64,000 nucleotides of DNA from the NCBI GenBank assembly GCA_037447605.1, contig CM074805.1, positions 1,259,446 through 1,323,445 of the forward strand. Direction: 5' to 3'. This DNA comes from Zygnema circumcarinatum (taxonomy: Eukaryota > Streptophyta > Zygnematophyceae > Zygnematales > Zygnemataceae). Both the position numbers and the translations under genes were made by a program. Shown here piece after piece: positions 24,001 to 39,882 of this stretch (positions are counted from its first letter, which is position 1; each line of letters begins with the position of its first letter). The notes under the pieces were generated by a model, which was not told the origin of the DNA, did not search any database, and worked only from the letters and a program-made list of their open reading frames with translations.

Positions 24001-25688
24001 TACTAATACTTGTTGCATATTGCTTTATTGATAGTGGACTTCTGGCGGAAATAGACATTTATATACCTATAAATCTCCCTATATATTTTGCTATCCCTGT
24101 GCATCTGGTCTATAGTCGGCCTATAACTCACTTGAACGGCTCCACTCTTTGCAGCCACGAGGGAGGGGGGTCTGAAACTCATGGAAGATGAAAGAGGACA
24201 TGGGGCTGCAGATTCATAGTTTTGGATGGTTATGACGTGAGCGTTTTAGGGTGGCCCGCGGAACATCCACACACGAAGGAAGCAGAAGAAATTTTGAGAA
24301 CCAGAAATCCAAATGAAGACAAAAATAGTCCTGAAAATTTGGAGGGCGTTGAAAGGTGAGGTGGATTGTAGAGCAGGTGTGTGGTTTTCCAAGACAATTT
24401 CCGGTTATCGAGGTAGTCAGCAGGTCAAATGGCTCATTGTTTCACTTATATCAACTATGGGGATTTTTTAAGTTTGCTTTGTTTGCATTGTTGCAATCAA
24501 GTGGGAGCATTTCGGTTGATGGGACCTGCTGCTAAGTTACTAACCACAAGGGTGGCTTGGTTTGTTTGATCATGTCTTCAGGAGATTCGTGAAGTTTGGT
24601 GGAGGTGTGGGAAAGGAGCAGCTGAGATGGTTGGATGGTGTTCTGCAAGTGAGAGCTTAGCCCTGAAGGGAACTGCCCCATTTTTTGCGTGATTTTTTTT
24701 TTTGTGGCAAGTACTTGGTGGCTTCGCGATCTTATTTTTAGCTCCTTCATACGCTTCTCAGATATGGTCATCCACAAGTCTTCCTAGACGTTTTTTCGCT
24801 CCTATTGCCATTCAGGTTTTGGAAGAATATTTCTACTGTGGCCTACGCAGGAGTCGCTATTTATACTTAACGTTAATTTAGCCAATATGTTAACCACCGT
24901 GTCGAAAGTAGATTCTGGTTTATCGCCTATGCAGGTACAGTTTTCTCGAGTTCATGGTCACTTAAGATGACTTTTCAGATGCCGGCAGATCTGATGCAGC
25001 TTTGAAGCAAACTTGAGGTACTTCAAGCGAGGCTGACAAACTGCACAGACATATGATTGAGAAAATATTAACCGTGTTTCCTCATTTGATGGCTGAACTT
25101 GTGTGGTGCAGAAAGCAGAATCGAATAAGGAGAAGGCTATCATTTGCTGCCATGTGCCGTTCGATCCTGTTGCAGTGACCTTTGCGCCGTGCCTGTTGTG
25201 GAATTACCCCGAGGTATGTGTACGCGTTCATAGCTTGTAATATGGGGCACCTTCAAGATGTTGCATTACTCAATGCAGGATGCTCAACAGCCCCATGTGG
25301 CTCGCTCATTTTATTTTCGGTTGCAGGTGATGGAAGTGATTCACAAATACAGCTGTGTTGCCGCATGTTTTGCCGGCCATGCACATTTGGGCGGCTACCA
25401 CTTGGACGTGAAAAAAATCCATCACAGAGTCTTGGAAGCGGTGAGGAGCCTTCACCTTCAGTGAAGGCTTTGTAGGACCTTCTGAGGTTGAATGCCTTCA
25501 TTGTCTCTTGCGTATATGACACGTACGCCGATCACTTCATCTTACGTGGTTATCTGTTTGTTGGTGTTCAGGTTCTCGAGTGCCCTCCTGGGACAAATGC
25601 TTTTGGTTGTGTCGAAGTATATGAAGACCATATGATGCTTATTGGGACGGATAGAATGCAAAGTAATGAAATGCGTTTTTATGATTAG
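21029..25688 (+). CDS. Manganese-dependent ADP-ribose/CDP-alcohol diphosphatase (ADPRibase-Mn), 387 aa
   Basis: Ten exons with consistent phases: 21029-21297, 22340-22407, 22905-23023, 23322-23373, 23636-23747, 24212-24355, 24582-24648, 25112-25213, 25327-25440 and 25572-25688, stop TAG. The calcineurin-type metallophosphoesterase motifs appear in order: SFGVITDVQYADID (about 83-96), GDIVDGFCPKDQS (about 134), GNHCLYN (170), CCHVP (289) and GHAHLGGY (328). It ends with the plant-family block ECPPGTNAFGCVEVYEDHM then GTDRMQS. Enzymes of this family hydrolyse ADP-ribose, cyclic ADP-ribose and CDP-alcohols in a Mn2+-dependent way. They are presumed cytosolic housekeeping enzymes. The catalytic residues all look intact. 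The N-terminal 75 residues before the domain are variable, and the start ATG is the only uncertain boundary. Introns are AT-rich relative to exons. Confidence 0.95.
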
Positions 25689-27852
25689 AAAGTTGACGTT
25701 TTTTGGCATCTCCTTCTTGCACCTGGGTGAAGACTAGAGCTGAAATAAGGAGACGCATATAAATAATGCATGACCACCGCGTTACTTGCAGTTGTGCTTG
25801 AAGCTGATCTAGTTTCGCAGCACTTCAGCTCTCTCCACTGCGTTGTTTTCGACTCAAGAAAAGTGCCTGACGTCGACCTTTTTGGCGTCAGACGTAGTCT
25901 TTCCGTGTGGGTTTTGCGTATTTTAGATGAAATGATTGGATGTTTACATAATTAGATTCCAAGGTGATGCAGCAGCCTGTTAAATGTTACTGAACAAGTT
26001 TCAGTTGTAGAACGGGGATCAAGTCGGCCGATAGTGCCTTATGTGAATAAAAGGACATAACTTTTTACTTTTTCAAAATCCAAAAAAGCAGTTGGAATTT
26101 ATGTTTTCGTTGGTGCTTACTTAGTACGCTTCCTCCACCTGGGGCACACGTGCACCGAGGACAACTATAAACCATCATGTTGGTCATAAATGCACTCCAT
26201 ACATATGGACACAACAAGCTACTTCTCTCTCTATTTTGTCAGTCCTTAAAAATTCTCACTAATGATGTGATACAAACAACACTTTTCAGCGTCGTCCACT
26301 CACTCACAACCAACTTCTGATATTTTGACATCTCTAAATTGCTCAGCCTCAAGTCCTCAGAAGTGCAATGTCTATTGATAACTAGCAAGCTTTGCAAAAA
26401 TGCTGGTTGAGGCCTGCATAGCTCATGTTTCTCTTCTATTTGCAACAAAAAACACAAGAATAAACTCCTTCGCCTGCTTGATTCCATTGACTATTTGCAG
26501 AAAATTTTGTATATTTTCCAACGTGTCCGTGAAAAACAGCACCATGCAAGTGCTGCGAAACAACTTCCTTTTCTCCCTTTAGGCCCAACAAATTTAGAGG
26601 CGATTTTGAAGGCCTTAAAAAGGGCTGCGACCTCCACTGGACGATCACCTCATAGTGAGAGCGGTGGGTGACTCTCTTTTTCCTTGTTTTGGAAAGATAT
26701 CTTGAAAGTTCTAAATTGCCCAGAAATTCTCAATTCTCGAAACTGCCCTTGTTATTGACCTGCCACTTCGAAAAAAAAAACACTGCCATGTTAGCTTTCA
26801 TTAATATTCATCTTTTAAGAGAAAAAAATTACAAAAAAAATCAAAATCATCCAATTGACAAAATCTGCCAATTTTTTTTCCCTTAAAATATACATATAAC
26901 CTTTTTTTTTCTCCTTTACCTTGACCGAGGAAAAAAATGGCTCTGTATATCTCAATAGCCCTCCTATCACCTCATTCATAAAAAACCCTTTCAGATTCCT
27001 CATATCTTGACTCATTCCTCTAGAGCCAAGTAGTAATCGAAATGGCTAATCAAATATAAGGGCAATTGTAAGAATTTAAAATTTCCAAGCAATTTAGAAC
27101 TTCCAAAATATTTCCCAAAACGAGGAAAAAAAGAAGAACCACCCACCGTTCTCCAAGAGGTGATTATCGTGATTATTCACTTAAGCCGCCTCTAAACTCG
27201 TTAAACCCAAATGAAGAAAAGGAATATTTCGCAGCAACATAATGCTACTCTTCACAAACACGCCAAAACATATACAATTTTTTTCGCAAATAATCAATGG
27301 AAACAAGCGAGAAAAGCTTATTCCTCTTTTTCTTTCTTATTTATTTCTTATTTCAGTTTTTTGCTGCAAACCTCACATCCCATATATAAAAAAAAAAACA
27401 TGGGTTAAACAAACCCCAACCAACATTTCTGCAAAACCTACTACTACTAAACATTCAAGCCCACGTTGAATAAAACATAACGAACAACATATTATGCCCA
27501 GGCTTTCCTATTACCTACACCCTAACTTTTGACTACCATTCTACACTTACAACAATAAAAGGTCCACAAACTGCATTCACGACGATGGAAGCCCCTTCCA
27601 TAAATGCACATAAAACAAGGGCCGTGTGAGCGAATCCACTTGCAAAATTTCAAATCACTTTATAATTGCAATCTGCAAGTGAAGTTCCCATCACCATAAG
27701 TTGAATATGCTAGATTAGGATTCTGATTGCCAGAATCTTATTCTTTCTAGAGTGATATGCAAACTTGAAAATACAGCAGTTTTTCCTTCGTCCCAATCGC
27801 TTCCACCAACCTCAGAGCTTCGCTTTAATTGCTAGGTAACCTCCTCCTCACT
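25689..27852. other. AT-rich intergenic region, no gene seen
   Basis: Low-complexity A/T-rich DNA with many poly-A and poly-T runs (for example 26770-26900 and 27260-27400). I see no exon with splice or family support on either strand. It separates the ADPRibase-Mn gene from the 3' end of the decayed minus-strand locus. Confidence 0.55.
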
Positions 27853-30800
27853 TCATTCCCCCCAAGCTCGTCTCCTCTCACTAAATTCCTTCCACGTCCT
27901 TGATGCATCCTCCACAATCCTTAGCAACCTTTTAACGAGAATCACCATGCTCCTATGCCTTCCTACGAGGGCAGCCCTCTCCTCCGCGACCTCATTGCGC
28001 CTCGTCGCCCGCCGAAGAAACTCGGGGACCGCCTCGCGGAGAGTGGCCAGCTCGGCGACACCTTCACATTCAGTGGCTGCCTCAGCGCACCACAAATGGG
28101 GGTCAGCTGCGGGTGCTACCACGTCCTTATCCGCCGAATAGCCTACATTCCGCATCGGCTCAAAGAATTGCACTAAGAGCCTCTTCCCTCGCCGGCCAGT
28201 AATTGGATCATATCCCTTTTCTGACAAGCAAATTGCGAAACCCACAACATTTGCAAAAGCAGGTCTTTGAGGAAGAAAAAAAAAAGGTTGGAAAGCGCAA
28301 AGTATACCATTAGCAAAATGCTTTTGCAAACTAACTGCCTAAAAACTCGCGAACTCATCCAACGAATGACTAGCTCGTTTCAAACATGCAGATCGTGTGG
28401 CGACAGACAGTCACCCGCACTCAGTCAAAAAAGCAAATGGCAGGCCACCAGCGAACCATATGCTGCAGACACTGAAGAGACAGAATAAGAGATTTAAAGA
28501 AACATAACCTTCCGATTGCTTATGAGTTAGTAAGGGGCTTGCAGAAAGCAATCATGCATGGCCTACCATTCACTGCCATACAAAGAGTGGTTTAGAATTA
28601 GTCGGATTATCGATTACTTTTCCTGCAGTGCACACATACGTTTTTGAGGTAGAGAGGTCGACATGAGATAGGAAAGAACGACTGTTGGCTCACCTGCCAA
28701 AGGCTGCGCTCCAACCTTTGTATGTCGATAAGACCATCGGCACGATCTGAAGGCTGAAGATTAGCGTCTATGGCAGTAGAAGCGCTTCGTGCAAGCTTAG
28801 GCACCTGAGGAAAACCAGGTCCCCACATTATCTTTAGACCTTATAGCTGCTACATGCAAGTTTGTGGACCATTTTCTGCTGCCATCAATCACACTCAGGC
28901 AAACAGCACTGGGGTCCAAAAATGTTTCTGCAGATGGTAATGACGGCAATGATGATTAGAACACCGATTGCGGGACCGTTTTGCATAGTGATGGGCATTG
29001 AAAAGACGGGGGGGGCACAGCGAGCCTCATACACTCAATACTGCTGAGTATTTGGCCATAGAAAGGGAGAAGCCTTAACAATGTCCGCCTTAATAGTTTT
29101 ATTGTACATACTCTTCTACAAGCTTATCCATGATGGCGGCACTGTCTTACCTTCAACTCCTCAACGACCGCCTCTAAATTTTGGGGCCATTGTCACTGTA
29201 TTTCAAGAACTGTATACAATAAAACGTCTAACAACTTCAATACCTGCCATACACGCTCCAAACAAGCCATTTTTTTTTTTTTTAAAGAAAAGAGTAACAG
29301 AAATGAGAAAAAGTGACGGAAAATTTTTAAGGGAAATGATTGTTGCTGGATGAGAGGTGAAAGAGAGGTGGAGAAGGTGAAAAGAAGGGCTTGGGAGTTA
29401 GCAAAAGGCAACACAATCCTTTGGGCTAACAATCGGTGGGCGAGATGCATCTACCCAAAGTGATGCTTCCATTCTATTCCTGCTCAAACCACATTCTTCA
29501 TTCAAGAGTTATCGCCACACATCACAGTATCTCCAAAAATTGGTCTTTGCTGGCTCATACAACATTAGTACAAAAATGTTCCTGCTTTTAACCAAAAAAA
29601 AACAACAAAATTGAAGGGTATTCCTTTGTCAACCGCGTTAGACAATTAGACAATTCGCCATGGTTTCCGTCCTTATGTCTCCTCCCAGTATTTTCTCACC
29701 TTCGCCTCTTCCAAGTCACCCGCTGCTCCTTCACCGCAGCCACTAACGGATGGTGACTGAAAGAAGAGGTGGTGGTTTGGTCGGTGAGCCGGCGCTGCTG
29801 CAAAGCCGAACCCCTGCGTGGCCACAACCTCCCTCACAGATTCAAGCCTAAGTGTCACAATCGCCATCATGTTGCGCAACCAACCGTGAACATGCCAAGA
29901 TATTTTCGTTTGAATATCGTTGTGTACCACAATAAAAACAACGTATAAATTGAAAATTAGTTTCCGCTTCTCCATGGAAAAAGGACAATGTTGCTCATTT
30001 CACAATCATGTTTAATGTTTCTTTCTAAAACCTATCTTCCTATTGCAACATTGACAATTATATAAATGAAAAATTGAGTAGATTTAGCTCTAAATAAGTT
30101 TGGTTAGATCTTTAAAGACCAACCAATTAGAAAGAGCGAAAATCACCTTCATGATCTCTTAACCCGACGATACAAACACGCCTTCCAAGCTTATGGCTAA
30201 CGCACATCCAATAAATTCGATCGTTCCTTCAAAGCTCGTATAATTTCAACATCAACTCGAACTGATTGAAGGCTGCACAATTTACCACTTCTCTGAAACG
30301 TCCGCACGTTGAACATAACCATTAAAAACATAATCTTTCACGAATCGAAATTCAAAAATATACTTGAAAATATAATTTCAAACATTATAAACTTCCATAT
30401 GACGATGGGCCAAACGAAGCTTGATCGCCTCTGTTGAAACACCAAACAATTTAAATTAACAACATTTTCACCTTCGACATGGCCAAATTCACACCCAAAC
30501 TTTCTTGATTCTTTCAAGGTTACAAGAGCCCGAAAAAATATTCTAAAACCAACTATAAGGATGTTCGCCATCCACCACTATCAAGAAAAACTCTAAATTA
30601 TCCCTCAATTCTCTCACCCGTTGTTTGAACCAAACAAAAGAAACTCCACTACTCATGCAACATACAAGCTCGTCAACGAATATGAAATTTCAAAGTATTA
30701 CTTAAATAATTAATTAAGTAATTTTAATTCTTTTCCTTTCGATCATGTCACGAAACACTAAAAATCACTTCCTCAACGTCGTGGACGAACGTGGCGAAAA

Positions 30801-33800
30801 GCGATGTTGTGCAACGCTTTGTACTTATGAAAGATTTAAAGGATTTTTTTTTTTTTTTTTGGTCCCATTGGGCATGTGCAATGTGACTCTGCTTTCTCTA
30901 AGAGCTTTTAATTTAGCAACTTAGTTTAACTATTGAGGCATCAAAATAAATTTGATACATTAGCACGCACCTTCGTCTGTAGAATTTCCAATGAGAACAT
31001 CATACAAATTGATATACGAGAAGGTGGAGAAATACTGTTCGAGGCAAGATTCCACGTCTTTAAGCTCCGTAGCTATATCATAATCCTGCAATAGCCAACA
31101 TTCGAGAAAAGAGAGAAATGATCACCTACACTACCCTAAGCCTAATAAAAAGTTTAAATGGCTTAACTACTGAGCAAACTCAAACCAGCTCAAACTGGTA
31201 ACAAAAGGTAACAATAGAAAACGTACAAAAGGTAATTTAGTAAACGTACAATGAAAAAATGCCTGCATAATGCTGCAAAGAATCAGTCTCAAACATATAA
31301 ATCTCAACTTTGTCCATGCCACAACAAGGCGGAGGTTTGATACAATGCCCGCATAATGCTATAAGGACTCAATCTCAAACATACAAATCTCAACTTTGTC
31401 CACGCCACAACAAGGAAAAGGTTTGATACAGTAGGAGCCAGAATCCATAGGCAAGCAAATACACCTTATGACTTCAGTGTCAAGTTCCTCCCACCTTCTA
31501 AGAAGTTCCGCGTACTCCTTGAACAGATTGTACTACCAAAGGAGGCAGCTCCCACTTCAACTACAAGTCGCGTATGAAACTTTGACGCGTTGGACATCTT
31601 ATTATAAACGCTCCAATAACCATCCTTAGAGCTCCTTTGAGGCTGCGAGACACCCCGGGGCATTGCAAAAAGTGGCATAGCTTTTCAATCCGTGAGTAGT
31701 CAAGGAGCCAAGTTTCAAAGTACTCAGGCGAAAGATGCTCCACCACCTGATGGGACATCATAGTCAATGGGGCACGAACTGGTTCTTATAGTGATTTTTA
31801 GCGTTTCGTGATATAATCGAAAGGAAAAGAATCAAAATTACCTGTTCTAAAACTTCATATTCGGACATCACGGGCCATCACGAGCCTGCATGCAACACAT
31901 GAGCACTGGAGTTTAAATTTTGGTTTAGACAACGGGTGAGAAAACTGAGGAATAATTCAAAATTCGTCCTCACGATGGCAGATGGCAAACATCCCTATAA
32001 TTAGTTCTAGAATGCTGCTACAAGCTCTCGTAATCCCGAGAAAAAAGAAAAGAAAAAAAAAAGAAAAAAGGAAAGAAAGAAAGAAAGTTTGGGTACGAAT
32101 CTGACCATGTCGAAGACGAAAATGTTGTTAATCAACTACTTGGTGCCTCACAAAAGCGACCAAACCCTACCCTGGCCCATCGTCTGACCCATCGTCTGAC
32201 CCATCGTTATATGGAAATTTCTGACTACACTTACAGATACACTTCTAAATTTCGATTCGTAAAAATACGTTTAATGACTATGTTGAACGTGCGTATAAAG
32301 ACGAATGGCAAATTGGCAACCCTCAAACACTTCGAGGTGATATTGAAACTATACAACCCTCGAACAATTCCGAGTTGATATTAGAACTGGACAAGCCAGC
32401 CAACGAAGGAACAACCAAATCCATTGGAGACGCGTCAACCGTAAACTTAAAAGACGTGCCTGCATTGCCAAATCAAGAGATCATGAAGGTGACTCTCGTT
32501 GCTTACTCTTTTTAATTGGCTAGTCTTTAAAAACATCCTACTCAAAGCCAAATCTACTCCATTCTTCATTTATATAGTTGTAAGCGTTTGCAATAGGAAG
32601 CTTGTTGAGAGCATACACGGTGCATCAACTTAGAGCCCATAAAAGGAGCAAATACAAAAGTGCGCCTAACAATGGGACGCGAAACTTGTTGCCATACTGC
32701 TATGGGCACATGTAAAGAAGAGTAGGACACAAAAATGACAAGGATACAAAACGAAAAAATATGTTAAGTTCACGTTTTGCAAATCCGAAGCTAAATGAAA
32801 GGACAACAAACGGTAGGTAACACTAATAAGGGGTGTTCTGTGGCAAGTCATTAAAAACTAACATCGAGATTGAATATGCTTATGACTCAATAAACTTAAA
32901 AAGCAGCGACTCAATGATACTTTCATAGCGCGAAGTGCCCACTTGGCCTTCCCACTCCTTGTCAATGACGTTCCAGTGCCCTTAAGATGAACGCACCTCC
33001 TTTAGGCACTGCAGATATACTTCTAACATCTCGATGTATTCTTGAAGCACGCCGCTGCCGTTTCCCGCTGGTCAGCCTCAAAAAGCTTGTATTGAAAGTT
33101 TGCAAGCTTGTCGAAAAGAGGAAGCCATGAGATTTGCTGGCCGCCAGAATTATTGAGATAGTTGAAAACCCACTACCATAATCTTCGGTAGCCTGCTCCC
33201 AAATGTATATCAATACCACATGAGTACTGAAAGACATGACAAAACAGGTTCTAATAGATACTTGGCAGCACATGTAAATGAGACAAAGTCCGCGAGCAAT
33301 CTATTCACCGATAATCGGAAATGGGTCTTGACTTCTCTCAAAATCAAATTCGAAACTATAAAATGAATTACGTATACTCAATTGAATCTATCTTGCCATT
33401 TTAAATCCCAATCTCAAAACGTGCGTTAAAATCTGTGTCGCCCCATATTCAATGCAGAATGTCAAATCTTGAAATTAACGCAATCCTGCCCCTTCCCCTT
33501 CAAAAAAAAAAATAATAATTCACGCATATTCGAGCATTCACAAGGGTAGAAGAAGGATTTCAAAGGTTTCAACCTAGCCTCAAAACAAAATTATGGCATG
33601 TGCACTTTGCGTGAAACACGTGAGCACTTTCCACGACCTCACAATAACTCGACTGCTTGCCCGGCAAGAGTCTGCGGAAGCTTTCAAAGTGCAGCAAGGA
33701 GATTTAGAAAGGGAGTCGCTGTTCTGTGACTTTTGGTCTCCTCCCCGGCAAATCTCACGAAATCCCACATATCTGAGTTCGGATTCATCACCTCCAGAGA

Positions 33801-34150
33801 AGCCAGGAAAGCTTCGGATGAAGGAGCAGGAGTTTTGGAAGTTTTCGACTGTCCCGCAAACTGATACTTAGTGGTTTGAGCTTCAGTCAGAGCTGCATCT
33901 CTGAGAGCTATTACAAGCGAATGACGACTTCTAAAAAACACCGTCAAGAAATCACTGAAAAGAGTACACACGCAACTTTCATCTCCATCTCGTCCTTCTG
34001 CGATACAACAATGAAATAGCAGATTTGCATTAGATGTTAGCTGCGACCGCATCAAAGCCTTCCAAGCATGATTGAGAAAGAAAAGGTACTCGCATGAGTA
34101 ATGCCAGAAAAGGAATGACAACTTATATTTATTTTTGATTTGTTTCAATT
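27853..34150 (-). pseudogene. NUP205: NUP205/NUP192-type inner-ring nucleoporin, apparently decayed, partial
   Basis: Exon-like blocks on the minus strand follow the order of plant NUP205. At about 33776-33642 MWDFVRFAGEE leads into FLNLLAAL, then KLPQTLAGQAVELL after an in-frame TGA (33686-33684). At 33172-32997 ISWLPLFDKLANFQYKLFEA continues as LQEYIEMLEVYLQCLKE only after a one-base shift near 33070. At about 31750-31530 KGALRMVIGAFI is followed by FIRDL, an in-frame TAG (31563-31561), and LKWELPPLVVQ. At 31085-30971 YDIATELKDVESCLEQYFST continues with NLYDVLIG. Plant NUP205 (from memory) has VNFAGED, then ISW, then LKGALRNAIAAF, then DLPVVV, then YDMQFELNEVEARREQYPST in the same order. 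Further exon-like blocks at about 29880-29690, 28804-28694 and 28220-27853 may be its 3' part. Two stops and a shift argue for a pseudogene or poor sequence. Confidence 0.55.
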
Positions 34151-35566
34151 TTTTAATTTGAGAATTCTACATAGTGTTCGAAGTGCGTCACGTACGCTCA
34201 ACTGACATCTGGGACCTCATCTATGGATTTATAGTTTTAAGCTTTAGGTATCCATGAACGTAAAAATACGCCGAACATTTGGTTCTAAGACACCAGATTT
34301 CTTCGTCCCTTCACAATCCAAATGAAAGCTGAAAACAAACTGAGAATAGCATAGCTTGATATAGTCTTGCTTTGGCATCCAAAACATCTACTGGCAAACC
34401 CGAGTTCACGAAGGAGTCTTCGAGGTCTAGAGCTCACCACCAGACCCAGACCCAAACCAGTTCCGGAACAATTTGGGGTAACGGCCAAAAACAATCCAAA
34501 TATTAATCGGACTAGCGAGAAAAGACCGTCGACTTCTCTTTAAGAAGAAAAATGTTCATAATCTGCGACCGGAGAACCCATCGCAAAAGGTCAAACGCAT
34601 CTGCAAAAAATGTAATCACGTGTATTCATGGTTCAATAAAACCATAAACGTATTCTTTAAGAAACGTGGACTAGTAAATGGAACGATATATGCATGTGGT
34701 GTTACAACACCAGGAGAATGGTAGGCCAAAGAGGAGCAATAAAAAATAATAGACGAAACAGAATTGAATAAAGATAAGCCATGAAATTGAGACAAGCTCC
34801 TCACCAGTTGAACGAAATCCTTAAATGCGCCGTCACCGCTGAGCACTTGTCGGCATTTCATCGTTCCACATTTCCAGTACTAGAGGAGCCACCAGTGAAA
34901 CCAACAACCTGTACAAAATAATTTCAAAATGAAACCAACAACCTCCCACAGGCAAAAAGAATAGAATAAAAATATGTACTTCATACATTGAAGTTTTCCT
35001 TCATTTGCACATACTGCGAATAAGAGGATACCTATATATACCTATATAGTAGTAAAAAGTCCAGATCAACTTCACCTCATAAACCACAATCCAATATCTG
35101 CCAAAAAACTGTACCGAAGAGATGTGCAATTCTGAAAACCTGTAATGTAACTTAATGAATTTAGCAAAAGCACTCTCCTATCCACTGGTAAGTGTGTCGG
35201 GTGCTCAACTCAACAAAAAACAATCAACAAATAACTGACTGCTGCGCCACTACTTGCAGCTCCCAACAGAGACTAGGCTTCAGCCATGGGGCCCTTCCGG
35301 TGAACAAGTGGACAGGGTACCAGTACTCAACCCTGAAATCAGGATGCCGGCTTCAAGTCGAATAATTCGAAGACCGAACTATTGAATACTAGATCAAACG
35401 TCAGTACGGCTAATTTCACAAACCTGAAATGGTCCTTACCAGCGGTCCATTCTCGGGCGGAATCCCGCAGCACTGCAAAAAGGTCCTTTGCCTCCACAAG
35501 GCCTGCTGGTTGGGAAGGTGAAGGGAAACCACCCCTCTAAATACGCACTACAGCACGTGTGTGCAT
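34151..35566. other. AT-rich stretch upstream of the NUP205-like remnant
   Basis: Possible further degraded exons exist: a minus-strand block at about 34905-34800 reads APLVLEMWNDEMPTSAQ before an in-frame stop. Nothing else is interpretable. Composition is AT-rich up to about 35460 and becomes GC-rich at the minisatellite. Confidence 0.4.
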
Positions 35567-36345
35567 GCCCACGTGGCATTGAATATCACGCCTGCCTAGG
35601 TGGCGTCGGATGTCGCACTCGCCCACGTGGCATCGGATGTCACGCCCGCCCTCGTGGCGTCGCATGTCGCACTCGCCCACGTGGCGTCAGATGTCACGCC
35701 AGCCAACATGGCGTCGCATGCCACTCGCGGCCACGTGGCGTCGGATGTCGCGACGCCCACGTGGCATAGGATGCCACGCCCGGTCACGTGGCGTCGCATG
35801 CCTCTCTCGTCCACGTGGCGTCGGATGTCGCACACGCTCACGTGGCATCGGATGTCACGCCCTCCCACGTGGCGACGCATGCCGCTCCCGTCCACGTGGC
35901 GTCAGATGTCACGCCAGCCAACGTGGCGTCGCATGCCACTCGCGGCCACGTGGTGTCGGATGTCGCGACGCCCATGTGGCATCGGATGTCACGCCCGCCC
36001 ACGTGGCGTAATATGTAGCAGTCGCCCACGAGGCGTCGCATGCCGCTCCTGCCCACGTGGCGTCGCATGTCGCACTCGCTCATGTGGCATCGGATGTCAC
36101 GCCCGCCCACGTAGCGTCGCCACTCGCCGACGTGGCAAAGGATGTCTCGCCCACGTGGCATTAAATGTCACGCCAACCGACGTGGCGTCACATGCCCCGC
36201 CCTCCCACGTGGCGTCGGATGTCCGCACTCTTCCACGTGGCGAAAGGATGTCGCACTCGCCAACGTGGCATTGAATGTCACGCCCGCCCACGTGGCGTCG
36301 GATGTCGCAATCGCCCACGTGGCATCGGATGTCACGCGCGCGTCT
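35567..36345. repeat. 27-bp minisatellite, about 29 copies, each with a CACGTG core
   Basis: The tandem unit is 27 bp: GCCCACGTGGCGTCGG followed by ATGTCGCACTC, or a sister version with GGCATCGG and ATGTCACGCCC. The two versions largely alternate, giving a 54-bp dimer. Most copies keep the CACGTG palindrome. The unit is divisible by three and lacks stops, so open frames run through it on both strands, but these are a consequence of the repeat. A segment including GCCAACATGGCGTCGC is repeated almost exactly about 217 bp later, indicating higher-order duplication. Confidence 0.93.
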
Positions 36346-37339
36346 CATGAGGCTCGCGGAACTTTTTTTTTTTCTTTTGACCACCAAAATGGCAGACTAG
36401 TTCATATGTTCTCATATGCTCATATGCCCATACGCACACTGCTAAGACTATTTTCATTTCCGTTTTCTCGTTCATTTTTTTTGATGCAGTTGAAGCTCGT
36501 CGGCAGAGGCAGACTTCAATTCGTCCTGTCGCAGTGGACCCTTCCTTTACCTTTGAATGGACAGTCTGTAGCAGACTCCTCGCTACGACTCTCACACACT
36601 CAAGCTGAAGCTGCGTCTTCTGCTCCTCGCCAGTCTTCTTCTTCGCCTTCAACACCTTCCGTCCCATTCAACCAGCTCTCAATGGAGGATTCACATCCAG
36701 CGGTTACCCTCAGATCCTCTACTTCCATCTCGTCAGCCGTTGCTCAATCTTTTGGAGACATTTCAGGTCTCAGTTCCCCCCTGATTGCTCCAGTTACTCC
36801 AATTAAAGGAGAGCTCCTTTAGAGCCAACTTATGCGCGTCAGCGAGCGCGTTATGTGTGGCGTAATATTTCCGCGTTTCCAAATGCTTTTTCTGAAAAAG
36901 GCGGAAAAAGAAAATTACAAATTAAAGAGGGAAGAAGGGCGGGGGGGGGGGTCAAACTCGAGAAAGTCACGTGGCTTAAGCACACCCTCTGTAAAGTCAA
37001 TACACGAAAAAAGGATCCAAGACGAGTTTTAGACAGTCATATTTCAATTATCGAATTCAGCAACGAGGTGTGATATATCGCCTGTCAATCAAAATTAAAA
37101 AAGGAAAAACCAAAAGAGGCATCAAGAACAAAAAGAGTTACAAATGGCAGAAAAGTGTCTCTCACCTGCACCTGCTCATACAATTCCATAAACCGCCGCT
37201 CATATCTACACACCACAAAAAATCCAAACCTAAAACTATCAACAAAAAGGATTTGGAAAACTTTCAAGGAATTAAGTATTATTAGGGCTCCAGAAGCTTC
37301 TTACAGCACTTCGGGTTTGTCGTCTTTCTTTTTATTTTA

Positions 37340-38823
<1,484 letters not shown>

Positions 38824-38857
38824 CTGCGCACAGGTCAAGCTCCAGAAAAGAGGACGC

Positions 38858-39882
<1,025 letters not shown>

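Noticed and set aside
35567-36345. Possible CRISPR-like array
   Set aside because: Units are directly tandem with no unique spacers, and the genome is eukaryotic.
35600-36822. Open frames of 220+ codons through the minisatellite and on to 36822 (+)
   Set aside because: Repeat unit divisible by three with no stops keeps several frames open. The non-repetitive tail at 36490-36822 has an acceptor-like start but no partner exon, so I did not call a gene.
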